A DNA stretch of 64,000 bases from CAWAHD01 sp963781785 (GTDB lineage: Bacteria > Planctomycetota > Planctomycetia > Isosphaerales > Isosphaeraceae). A program made the position numbers and the translations under genes. Where the stretch lies: contig CAWAHD010000003.1 of NCBI GenBank assembly GCA_963781785.1, positions 826,840 to 890,839 of the forward strand. Reading direction: 5' to 3'. The notes under the pieces are model-generated. The model had not been told where the DNA came from, searched no databases, and saw only the letters and a list, made by a program, of their open reading frames with translations. Each line of letters opens with the position of its first letter. Position 1 is the stretch's first letter. Shown here piece after piece: positions 56,401 to 64,000 of the stretch.

Positions 56401-56708
56401 GCGACACGGTACAACCAGGGGCCGACCGAGTCTCGCACCCATAATGACTTTCCCCGACGGGCGAGGATCAGGAAGGTCGCCTGGAAGGCGTCCCGGGCGT
56501 CGTGCTCGTCGCGGAGGACGGCCTGGCACGTGTGCAGGACCAACGGGCCATGCCGCTCGACCAGGAATGCAAAGGCTTGCTCGGACGCGTCGCCGTTGCG
56601 GGTCGCGAAGCGCTCCAGCAACTGCCCGTCGGTCAGGCCCGTGAGCGTGCCCCCGCAGAACAGGGTGCGCAGGTCGCGGGCGCCATCCCGGTCACGTCGA
56701 GAGTTCAC
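53409..56708 (-). CDS. ECF sigma factor fused to PDZ/S41 protease
   Basis: GTG 56708 follows GGAGGG and gives 1099 residues. Residues about 25-190 are an ECF sigma factor: DGQLLERFATRNGDASEQAF, DAFQATFLILARR, then a sigma-4 HTH (YAEAARQLGCPVGTVKSRL). A transmembrane helix at about 240-265 (SGILTIGMITLSAFVV) follows. A helical region, partly HEAT-like, spans about 300-690. A PDZ domain lies near 800-870 (GSPADGAGIAPGMAIVSVNG) and a C-terminal S41 protease domain follows (LIIDVRGNSGGG; catalytic Ser in ERTISAGEGWASW). The layout suggests a membrane-bound sigma factor whose periplasmic part is an active protease. Confidence 0.85.
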   Translation of the reverse strand: MNSRRDRDGARDLRTLFCGGTLTGLTDGQLLERFATRNGDASEQAFAFLVERHGPLVLHTCQAVLRDEHDARDAFQATFLILARRGKSLWVRDSVGPWLYRVARRAALRARRNADRRRVVERRALGAARPPREAGESGLAAVLHEEIDRLPERYRSPVLLCDLEGQTYAEAARQLGCPVGTVKSRLARGRARLRASLTRRGVAPATVALVAVPAAWAKDAVRAATSPIMASAVSAAVTSLTREVVKSMLLIHLRVASGILTIGMITLSAFVVAAGPSSGPTGGPPAPAAQTKGVATPAGLFAPQAWRSEPYRPPDFAGFFPDDLEGARALAALWDEVKREMEHQEATPNVPGRTPWWSARNRRSDDEILQIVRRGLRRVDGERRMWVIRWIGARYTPPKGPQNPAAIEILYHAMDYRDDRHYDNATSRYAQVPCSMWVEPKTQALLRALVELGMREDNPDILSNIVTASAQAGGAARAEMLADLGPYLAAADTAVRVKARALERMFKGEIDSWEWAVEPARKRALAKFGSQLPRLREALRSGTSTERQQTIEFLAEERIDLILDASFLDPLRACLDDQEEYVRMGVYNLITESWFAGLRERPEGIALVVRLLKDRSHRIRGFAVKDTLGREIALPEPVVRALVEAVITEPQGLDIDVGVDEITAGLRPSRAVVEKVLGECLRDPALARSARFWYRMMVEAGPPANVPTGGPYAKPLECLYDFLGRTYPNFEMKGIDWTAVGRELLPRASSAKTEREFGLLVEELVARLEDSHAAVLPGTAQPPMPDLPQWDPGLACLIDDRGSPVVYHVDRGSPADGAGIAPGMAIVSVNGVKANEAMDRWMRRQGTYVGYSSDRLLRAEAAWGFVRSEKKGDRLALVLVLPDGVSKSVEVTADLGARYLPRLPVPRPGIIDAADVSWTKLDGLIGYIYVRRIRQGLERSLDRALHELGDIRGLIIDVRGNSGGGFDTATAFVDFDPAQAAAGGRVRPRYAGPIALLLDERTISAGEGWASWFVARRRARFFGSASAGASSRKVTYDLTNGLYKVVVPVKAYTGSLDRPIERRGLEPDVEVRCTASDLSRGRDTVLETAALWLRQNGRE

Positions 56709-56740
56709 GAAACCGCCCTCCAGCCCCGTGCCACATGTCC

Positions 56741-56765
56741 GTACTCTCCCCTCCAGTACTCTCCC
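56741..56765. promoter_or_regulatory. 10-bp direct repeat upstream of sigma-protease gene
   Basis: GTACTCTCCC occurs at 56741-56750 and 56756-56765, a 15-bp period, about 35-55 nt upstream of GTG 56708 on its minus strand. It could be an operator or a promoter-proximal element. No other evidence supports it. Confidence 0.3.
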
Positions 56766-57015
56766 AGTAAAGGCGCAGTGCGTCGAAAAGGTTCCCAGGT
56801 TTCGTGCGTTTTTCTCAATCGCCCGCCGCTGATCTGATGTTTCACAGAGATCGCTTGAGGACAGGCGTCCGCTGGTCTTGGGTCGAGTCTCGGGGAGCGC
56901 CTTCAATTCTGGCAACTCGCCGTGTTGGGGTTCCGCGGGTTCAGCGGCACCACTCTTGCGCAGAATAGAAGGGAAAGGGTTTAAGCCCTCTCCTTCGTCC
57001 AAAGGACTTCCAGTA
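56766..57015. other. Intergenic, no gene seen
   Basis: Upstream of the sigma-protease gene. The minus-strand frame stays open through it, but residue composition and the ribosome-binding site at 56708 argue that it is non-coding. Confidence 0.4.
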
Positions 57016-57114
57016 TCACAGCAGCGTGTTTCCAATACCACGTATATGGCAGACGTCCCGGACTCAAAATCCGGTGGGGTAACACCCGTGTGGGTTCAAG
57101 TCCCACCTTCGGTA
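57016..57114 (+). tRNA. tRNA-Leu(CAA)-like sequence, copy 1 (5' acceptor strand atypical)
   Basis: The body folds as tRNA-Leu. D-stem ACG/CGT flanks a loop ending TGGCAGA, and the anticodon stem CCGGA/TCCGG has loop CTCAAAA (anticodon CAA). A short variable arm (GGGT-AAC-ACCC) follows, then T-stem GTGGG/CCCAC with TTCAAGT. The 3' acceptor strand is CTTCGGT-A at 57107-57114. The bases just before the D-stem (CCAATACC) do not pair with it, so the acceptor stem is broken, and no CCA is encoded. It may be a pseudo-tRNA or an integration-site relic. A nearly identical copy ends the window. Confidence 0.55.
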
Positions 57115-57122
57115 CTTCAAAC

Positions 57123-57449
57123 TCACGGCCGCCGATTCACGCGGTAGCACCATCGGCCAGGAGATAGGCTCGCAAGCTTTCCGTCGATCCGGCTGGCCAG
57201 TGCCAGATGATCGGGATCCTGCGATGCGGTCAGAATACCGACGTGCGCCGCCCCTTGATGATGCAGGCGTACGTAGTGGCGTCGGTTGTGAGTCAAAACG
57301 ACACGTCCTAGCGCAGAGGCGCGGGCCAGAATGACAGCATCCTGCATAGCCGCCTGACCGTCTTCCTGAGCCGTTAGCACGTCGTGACCCCGTACTCGAA
57401 GTTCCTCGACCGCGGGAAAAGCGAAGTCCTCGTCCGCGTAGAGCAGCAT
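57123..57449 (-). CDS. DUF5615 PIN-like toxin
   Basis: This 108-residue protein begins LYADEDFAFPAVEELRVRGHDVLT, then VILARASALGRVVLTHNRRHY. This is the signature of DUF5615, a PIN-like fold with acidic residues DED near the start for metal binding. It is the probable toxin partner of the DUF433 protein encoded 6 nt upstream on the same strand. RNase activity is inferred from the fold. Confidence 0.8.
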   Translation of the reverse strand: MLLYADEDFAFPAVEELRVRGHDVLTAQEDGQAAMQDAVILARASALGRVVLTHNRRHYVRLHHQGAAHVGILTASQDPDHLALASRIDGKLASLSPGRWCYRVNRRP

Positions 57450-57455
57450 CCGACG

Positions 57456-57716
57456 TTACTCCACGGGGCCGTCGTCGCCCTCTTCGTTTTCGCGGATGGC
57501 CTGCTCGATCTCTTCCCGGTTGGCTGCGACGTAATCCCAGGCGGCTTCCAGGTCGGGGGGCGTCAGCGAAGGATAAGTCGACAAGATTTGGGCATCGGGC
57601 ATACCCAGACGGCGACAGTTGTCCAGAACCCAAACCGGAATGCGCGTGCCATGAACGCAGGCGTCACCGCCCTGACGATCAGCTTGCTTGAAGATCCTAC
57701 CGGTCGCCGTGGCCAT
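57456..57716 (-). CDS. DUF433 antitoxin-like protein
   Basis: This 86-residue protein has the DUF433 core CVHGTRIPVWVLDNCRRLGMPDAQILSTYPSLTPPDLEAAWDY split across about 20-65. It is a helix-turn-helix-like domain related to ParD/VapB-class antitoxins. The adjacent DUF5615 gene makes a DUF433/DUF5615 toxin-antitoxin pair. The C-terminus is acidic (EEGDDGPVE), as is common for toxin-binding tails. Confidence 0.82.
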   Translation of the reverse strand: MATATGRIFKQADRQGGDACVHGTRIPVWVLDNCRRLGMPDAQILSTYPSLTPPDLEAAWDYVAANREEIEQAIRENEEGDDGPVE

Positions 57717-57959
57717 TGGTCATCCTCCCGTGCCGATCAATGTCTCTGGAACGAAAGCGACACAATCCCCATGTCGTCACCGTTTGCGACTACCTTTGAT
57801 TCTAAGCTCCTAGCCGTTGGCGGAACAATGGGCCCTTCGCGGTGCCAAGGCTTTGGGCGATTCGTGGGCTTGGGCACTCGGTGTCAAGCTTCGTTTCTCG
57901 TTTTTCAGCTTGAACATGGGCCGAGGTCTCACGGCGTTCGAGCCGACCGAAAACCAAAA
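57717..57959. other. Intergenic with inverted repeat
   Basis: GGTGTCAAGCTTCG (about 57880) and its near reverse complement AGCTTGACACC (about 57967) flank the 5' side of the transposase region. They could mark an element end or a decayed N-terminal part of the transposase. Confidence 0.35.
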
Positions 57960-59015
57960 ACAAAGCTTGACACCGCAAAGTCACGAACATGGAAGGGCCG
58001 CCGCTTATATCTGTTCGACGGCTCGACGGTCTCCTTGCCCGACACCGTAGAGAACCGCAAGGAATACCCTCTGACCTACAATCAGAAGCCGGGGACGGGA
58101 TTCCCCGTCGCGCGGATTGGTGCCCTCATTTCGCTGTCGTGTGGAGCGATCCTCAAGCTGGGCATCTGCCGTTACGCCGGCAAGGGCCAAAGCGAACTTG
58201 GGATGCTGCGCAGGTTGTGGGGCGTGTTTCGACGCGGAGACGTCTTGGTGGCGGATCGCTTGATGTGTGCCTGGACCGAGATGGTAATGCTCCAGCAACG
58301 CGGCGTCGACTGCGTTGTTCGCCTCACATCACACCGCACCGCCGATTTTCGCCGTGGAATGCGTCTCGGCAAAGATGATCACATTGTCAAATGGATGAAA
58401 CCGACGAAACCGCGTTCGATCGACCGGAAGACGTACGACGCACTCCCCGAGTTCCTACTGGTCCGAGAGTGCCGCATCCGCATCAACCGACCTGGCTTTC
58501 GCGTTCGCTGCCTCGTCATCGCCACGACCTTGCTGAACGCCGACGAGTACACCAAGGATGATCTCGCTCAGGCCTATCGGGCTCGCTGGAACGAGGAGCT
58601 CGATCTGAGATCCATCAAAATTACGATGCAAATGGATCTGTTACGCTGCAAGACGCCAGAGCTTGTCCGCAAGGAGATCTGGACGTACGTCCTGGCCTAC
58701 AACTTGATTCGAACGATCATGGCTCAGGCAGCGAGCCAACATGGCATCGCACCACGGACCGTCAGTTTCAAGGCGACGATTCAAATTCTCGAGGCTTTCC
58801 AGCCTGTGATTGCTCACCAGGCCGACCGCGGTGTCCAGCACCGACAAGAGCTCTATCAGCAGTTGCTAGACGCAATTGCCACGCACCGTGTCGCCGATCG
58901 CCCCAACCGCTTTGAGCCCCGCATGACGAAACGAAGGCCGAAAAACTACAACCGCCTCACGAGACCGAGGAAAGAGATCAAACGTCTAATGCTTAAAGGC
59001 TTGTGTAAAATCTAA
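57960..59015 (+). pseudogene. IS4-family transposase, 5'-truncated
   Basis: The coding part is recognisable from about 57985: LYLFDGSTVSLPDT (first DDE Asp), VLVADRLMCAW (second Asp), VVRLTSHR, and YRARWNEELDLRSIK, the Y-(2)-R-(3)-E-(6)-K motif of IS4 transposases with the catalytic Glu. The C-terminus is intact to 59015 (RPKNYNRLTRPRKEIK). The usual N-terminal 80-130 residues are absent: the frame is open but not family-like upstream, so it is probably a disabled insertion sequence. Confidence 0.78.
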
Positions 59016-59247
59016 GTGCCATTCGTCGATCAGACCGGCGCGCGGAAGGCGACCGTCCGAGGCTTCGGTCGATTCGACCGGAGCACGCTGCGCCTTCAGA
59101 CGGGTATAGCCCATGTTCAGTCTAACGCATATCGATTCGGCGTAAAGTGCCGGATTTCTTACCGTGACCCCATCGCGGCATGGGTCATCAGTCACCAGGA
59201 ATTGCCAGCGATACCGGAGGACGTGGCTGCTGACAAACCGGCCTAGA

Positions 59248-62200
59248 TCAACGATCGGCCTCGGTGATTGCGGTGGCCTGCTGAACGCGTCGCAGCCAGC
59301 GCAATCTGCTAAGGGTCTCCTCGATCAGGACATGCCGCTGTTGAGGCTCCTTTGCGTTTAGGATCTCGTCGAGAATGTCCCTCAGCTTCGAGACTTGGCT
59401 ACGGATCGTCGCCACAAGTTTGGGATCATGCAGGTTCATCGTGGACCTGGTAAGCTCAACATCGCCGGGTAGTGCCTCGGCCCCGAAGAGTGACGAACGG
59501 AGCCGATCATTGGAGGCCAACGCCTTTGGATATGCCATCGAGACGTAGGCGATGAGCAGCAAACGAGCTGCCTCGAGCTGCTCGACAGATCTGAAGAGCT
59601 CGAGATCGTCTTTGCGTGCTAGATCTTGCTCCAGCGCGTCGGCCCGCAATTTATTCTGTCGTCGAAGCTCTTTGTCAACCTGACTGGCGATACTTTCCAA
59701 TCCCCGTTCAGCGACCGCGCTGTCGAGCGTTGGCTTTGCTGTTTGCAGGAAAGTCGTCCTATCAAGGCCCTTGAAAGATGGATGAGGAGAGCGTGCGCCG
59801 CTCGCTTTCCAGTCCCAGATCAAGGCCGCTTGATTTCGATTGAGCCAGCGACCTAAATCATTAGTGGTGACAGTCCAATAAAACCGCTGGGGCCCGCTAT
59901 CCCATTTGTACGCGAATACATCGGTATTGCCTGCAGGAGCAATGAATTGACACTTCACCGTCCACGATTCGGTGTAAGTACTCCTCTGACCGGGAACCAA
60001 AGTAGGCCCTGTGTTTCCAATATCATATGTTAATACAAGATTGCAAAGTCCCAGCCTTTCGGCGTTCAGGAAGGGTCGCGGTACGACTTTGTTGACGCCG
60101 ATCGGTGGCTCAAGTTGCTGGTTAAAATTAAAGGGACCAACAAAATGGGAATGATGCGATTGATCGAATGCCCAATGAACACGCGAATCGGGCGACTTGG
60201 ACCAATCGGTGAGTTCTTCGATTGGCTTCATTGGTCGCCCCAGCAAGGGAAATGCCTTCTTGCCTTCCTCCTTATCTGGGTTCGGGTCTTGTGCGGAGTC
60301 AAGCCAGAGGTCGAGCCCCCCAGTGTGATCGTCTTGGTACCTCTTGCGTCGCTGATTAACAATCGCCCCCAGGATGCGGAGCCGACTCTCGTACACTCCG
60401 ATCATCCCCACGAGTAATTCACGGGCTTCCTGACCGCTTGCTAGGCGAGCCAGCGCGGATTCCAATTGCTCCCCTCGATCGAGGATCGCTTCCGTGTCCT
60501 CGATACTAATCACGGCGGGGGCGCCAGACGACCACCGTCTCCCCGCTAACTCGACGTAGGCGTTACCGCAGCCGGCCCATGTCGTCGGATTCGGAAGGTT
60601 CGAGGGCAACCCCTCGAACCCTAGCTTCTGGGCGATTTCCGCGAGCAATCCGATATTGTCCTGCAACGGTCTGGTTCGCAATCGTGTGAGGATAGTTTGA
60701 AATACGAACGCGTCGCTCAGATCCCGCCTCTGAAGTTCCTCCGAGAAACCGGTCTCCACCGATTCCGCGGAGAACGTCGTCGCCCAAAGACGCAAATCGC
60801 AGCACATAGTCCTCGTACCTTTCCTGGCTGAACGAGACACCCTCCTTCGTACGGAACGCGATGTCAAAGAGCTTGATGAGAGGACGTCTTGATTCATCTA
60901 ACTGGTATGTACGCACATCAGAGCCAAGCCCATTAAGGTCGTAGCTGACTTGGCCTAGGAACTCCTTCACGTCAAGAACGTCGCCCCGCAAATAACCAAG
61001 CTCACGGAAGACCGAGGAGAAGTTTGTGTTCAATGATTCCTGGATGATCGCAAGAGCCTTCTCAATTCGGTCGAAGCGATCGTGCATCTCCGCCCGAAGT
61101 TGAGTGATGTCATTCCTTACCTCCCGGATCTGATCGAGGATCAGTTGTTCCGGAGAGGGCCCGCCGAAGAAGAGTGAGGCAACGCTGGAAGCGGCATCGA
61201 AGATGTTGCCGGTAAGCGCCGCCATCGTTATCGTTCCAGCGGCTTTCTTCGCGAGAGCTTTTGCAATTTGTGTCCCAGCATTGCCGACGGTCGCCAGCTG
61301 TTTGCCGAGTTTGCGGTCCGAGAGCCCGACCAAGCTGGACATTAGGTAGACCGATACGGTTGCGTCTCCGAACTCGCGCTCGATGCGTCGATTGATCTCC
61401 TCCGATGTGGCGTGGGCATCCTTGTGTTCCAGATAATTGAATAGTTTGGTGAGTTCTTTTCTATTGTCGAGTAGGGCGGCCTTCGTGGACTTCAAATCAT
61501 CTCGCAAATGCGAGACTTGGATGTCTCTGATCTTCCCGGTTTGATCGAGCACGGACAGGGCGTTCTTTATGCGATCATTCTGTCCGAAATCGGGGCTTTT
61601 CTGCTGAATCTCCCAAGGCGAATCTGTCACGCTGACCTGGTTACCAACTCCCCTCACGAAGGCGTCGAGAACAGCCTGTAGTTTCTTATTACTCTGCGCC
61701 TCCGTAGCGGCCTGCTCGAAGATTGAGAGCCGTCCGTACTCCGGAAAAGGTCGGTCGTAAGTCATTACGAATTTGGGAACCCCCGCGGCGTCCATGGCGG
61801 CTCCTTGCTCGAATGCCTCCATGGACTGGAATGGCAGTTGGAGAAGCGGCCCGGCATTCTTGGCGACTGTCCCGAGATTGGGCGTCCCGGATGCGACATC
61901 AATGAGCAGATTCGCAACTGCCGATCGGGCCTCCAGATCGCTCAATTGTGAACTGCCATACTTTGCCTTGTACCCATCCTCGGCCTTTCTCATGATCTGC
62001 AAGGCGGTCGTCGTGTCGAATGCTGGCTCGCTACGGTATAACTTGGTAGCGAACTCGACTATCGGAGCCATCGGAAGACGATCCGGGCTTTTCTCAATTT
62101 GATACTCAAGGTGCGCCGCCCACACGTGAGGGTTAGGTAGCAAATTGGGGTCGCTGCCTCGTTGGGCTGCCTGGGCTCGGCCGGGCAGTAGAAGAATGTA

Positions 62201-62251
62201 AAGACTCGCAACCAGTATGAGGGCCGAAATTGACGTTCTTGGACCGGTCAT
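59248..62251 (-). CDS. Large exported hypothetical protein, probably one gene with a frame break
   Basis: The frame from 62251 to about 60790 starts with a signal peptide (ALILVASLYILLLPGRAQA). It continues through helical sequence, a small-residue membrane-like segment (KAAGTITMAALTGNIFDAA) and a coiled coil (QIREVRNDITQLRAEMHDRF). Near 60720-60800 the plausible coding frame switches to one running to 59248 (LSDAFVFQTILTRLRTRPLQ, YTESWTVKCQFIAPAG, then a helical tail). Read through, it is about 1000 residues. I do not recognise the family. The position between two tRNA-Leu-like repeats suggests accessory DNA. Confidence 0.65.
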
Positions 62252-63900
62252 GGCTGTAGTCCCTGTGAGTCGATCCCCTTCTGGTCGACATGAGCTCTGC
62301 CTGAGAGCAAGTCACGCGCCACTTGGACGATCTTCGGTCACGGCATCCGATAAGTCGACGGCATCTCTCAAACCCTCTTTACACACTCACTCCCTTGCCG
62401 TGTCAAGGAGCTCGCGGCATTTCTGGGAATCGGCTAACTACTTGTTCGGTCGAGTGCATTAACCTCAAACCGCCCGCCCGTCTCCCGAAACATGCGCTCC
62501 TGCAAGCGTATTGCGATCGTCAGTACGACTATATCGCCGTGCGGGTAATCATTCATCGTGCCCGGCGGCTCCACGTCCCAATCCGCACAATCCTGCGCCC
62601 TCAACAGCCAATTACCCCTCATCCGAAGGTCGACCCGATGGTGCATGCTTGCTGTCGTCCGGTCGCAGAGTCAACCTCGTCGCGATTTGGATAGACCAAG
62701 AAATTTGCGTGCTTCGGTCGTTATGTGGCCAAGTTGGTTATGTGGCCTTCAACTGGTTGATGCCGAAGCTTCAGCCCTTTCTCGATCTGGAACGCCACAT
62801 AACTCTTGCCTCGCAGACTCAAGCCGACCGGCGGTAGCCAGAGCACGTGTCCCTCGCGGCGACCAACGTGAAGAAGGGAGTCGATCGGCAAATCACAGCT
62901 AATTCGCGGCTGCTCAGGCCAACGCCACATAACTGGCTTGGCCGCATAAGGACCGTTATGTGCTCGACCACATAACGGTCCGACGGCACCGACGCGTGCC
63001 ACAGCCAGGCGCGCAAGCAACCAAAACGGAGCACGCCCAACCTGGTTCGTGTCACACAGCCAAGGACGACGGTGGTAAACCCGGCGTGAGGTTCCTGGCT
63101 CGATCGAAATGAGGAACAGGGTCCATGCCTGCATGGCTCATCGTTGGAACAAGACAAAGAAGAAGACGGTTTTGCGCATCCGGTTGGGAAGAGACCAAGG
63201 AAGTAGCCGCTGTTTGGTGGCGCTCCCCAAAAGATGGAAACTTGCCCTGATTTCGCGATCGGTCTCATCTCATCGCCGCGCTGGGAACAAGACGCAGAAC
63301 AACAGCGCCGCCCTTCAAACGATCGTGTTCCCGGGAACAAGACAGAGAGAAAAACGGTCTCATCGACGTGCTGGCAACAAGAACCCCGAGCGGTGCCCTC
63401 CAAACGATTGAAAGCGCTGCCGGATCAGAGATCGGTCCCACCTGGAAGGGGTTGGCGGTTTCATCCGGCAAGGAGACGGCCGAACAGAAGGCCGATCGCT
63501 TCAGTGTTGCAGCTCAAGCCACAGCAGCCGCACCCAGTCCACGAACCGACTCAACCATCTGCGAGTGTCCTCGCCGGGGAAACCGCAACGTTCACAGGGG
63601 TCGAAGCTGGACTCTGCCGTCCCTGCCTTGCAGCGGTAACAACGAGTAGTGGCTCATGTAACCTCCGTTGGAGGTTTGTACACCTATTGGGGGAAGCCCG
63701 ACTGAATCCTGTTACCGGTGGGCCTCCCGCCGGCCGTCGAAACGGTCGCATCGTTGCGTTGGGGATCTTGGCGGCAGGATGGACCGCCGCCCGATTTGGG
63801 AACAAAATGGGAACAGGACTGGCAATATTAGCCCAATGCGACTACAACATGCATAGATCGAGGCGGTATCGTAATCGCCTTGAAATCAAGCCTTTTGATC
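62252..63900. other. Long non-coding stretch with repeated motifs
   Basis: No convincing gene is visible. Six TTATGTGG/CCACATAA sites lie in 62721-62980. Copies of GGGAACAAGAC and related sequence occur at about 63130, 63286, 63335 and 63375 and again near 63795 (GGGAACAAAATGGGAACAGG). The open frames here lack codon-usage and motif support. Confidence 0.5.
62721..62980. repeat. Cluster of six TTATGTGG sites with a perfect 12-bp palindrome
   Basis: TTATGTGG or its complement occurs at 62721, 62738, 62795, 62925, 62956 (TTATGTGC) and 62968. The last two form an exact inverted repeat: GACCGTTATGTG (62951-62962) and CACATAACGGTC (62969-62980) around a 6-nt centre. Mixed orientation and clustering suggest binding sites for a regulator, recombinase or replication initiator. 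Confidence 0.6.
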
Positions 63901-64000
63901 ATCACTGCAACGTGTTTCCAATACCACGAGTATGGCAGACGTACCGGACTCAAAATCCGGTCCTCGCAAGAGGGTGTGGGTTCAAGTCCCACCTTCGGTA
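63901..64000 (+). tRNA. tRNA-Leu(CAA)-like sequence, copy 2 (at window end)
   Basis: A second copy of the 57016 sequence: same GTGTTTCCAATACCACG leader, D-stem ACG/CGT, anticodon arm with CTCAAAA, and T-arm, ending CTTCGGTA at the last base. The variable arm differs (CCTC-GCAA-GAGG) but still pairs. The same lack of 5' acceptor pairing is seen. Sequence after the 3' end lies outside the window. Confidence 0.55.

Noticed and set aside
57016..57114. Functional tRNA-Leu
   Set aside because: All arms except the acceptor stem are good, but the 5' strand does not pair, so function is not claimed.

Overview
The window is high-GC bacterial DNA and looks like a planctomycete, probably from the Isosphaeraceae/Gemmataceae side of the phylum. 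This is inferred from gene content. There is a PEP-CTERM protein, three large exported proteins sharing a basic N-terminus ending in an LExRxLL motif, an ECF sigma factor beside a zinc-finger Ser/Thr kinase, a sigma factor fused to a protease, several DUF4058-type genes, and abundant dispersed GC-rich hairpin repeats. No rRNA or phylogenetic marker is present to confirm it.

Layout. 0.9-4.2 kb: a nuclease-gene remnant, then an ECF sigma factor/Ser-Thr kinase pair on the minus strand. 4.9-20.7 kb: a surface-protein locus on the plus strand, made of a PEP-CTERM protein, a small Ig-like protein, two giant beta-propeller/Ig-like proteins (one with five 552-bp tandem repeats) and a second Ser/Thr kinase. 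Two copies of a conserved, foldable leader element lie upstream of the PEP-CTERM gene and of the first giant gene. 21-32.8 kb: an accessory zone in which five copies of a composite hairpin-rich repeat (A-E) separate small cassettes: HicB plus MazF-like, RelE/ParE plus Phd, two hypotheticals, HigB plus HigA, and DUF4058 genes, with pseudogenes between them.

32.9-40.9 kb: a minus-strand cluster that is the most striking feature of the window. In transcription order it encodes a membrane-anchored RING-finger protein, a ubiquitin-like protein, an E2 with an HPN...C active site, a ThiF-type E1, a membrane-anchored JAMM isopeptidase and an M48 membrane metallopeptidase. This is a nearly complete eukaryote-like ubiquitin-type conjugation and deconjugation pathway. 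Upstream lie a phosphopantetheinyl transferase and a MacB-type ABC transporter.

43-51.4 kb: a Tex-type S1 protein with a very long low-complexity insertion and many frame breaks, a DUF790 (Bax1-like) nuclease with its XPB-type helicase, a Uma2 nuclease and a pseudouridine synthase. 51.5-56.7 kb: a zinc-finger protein, a radical SAM protein and the sigma/S41-protease fusion. 57-64 kb: two tRNA-Leu(CAA)-like sequences about 6.9 kb apart flank a DUF5615/DUF433 pair, an IS4-type transposase remnant and a large exported hypothetical protein, which suggests an integrated or duplicated segment.

Caution: otherwise well-conserved genes (yhcG, E2, phosphopantetheinyl transferase, ABC permease, tex, the 59-62 kb protein) carry 1-2 nt frame breaks. 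They are densest at 41.9-46.6 kb. Assembly indels are at least as likely as real pseudogenes there.
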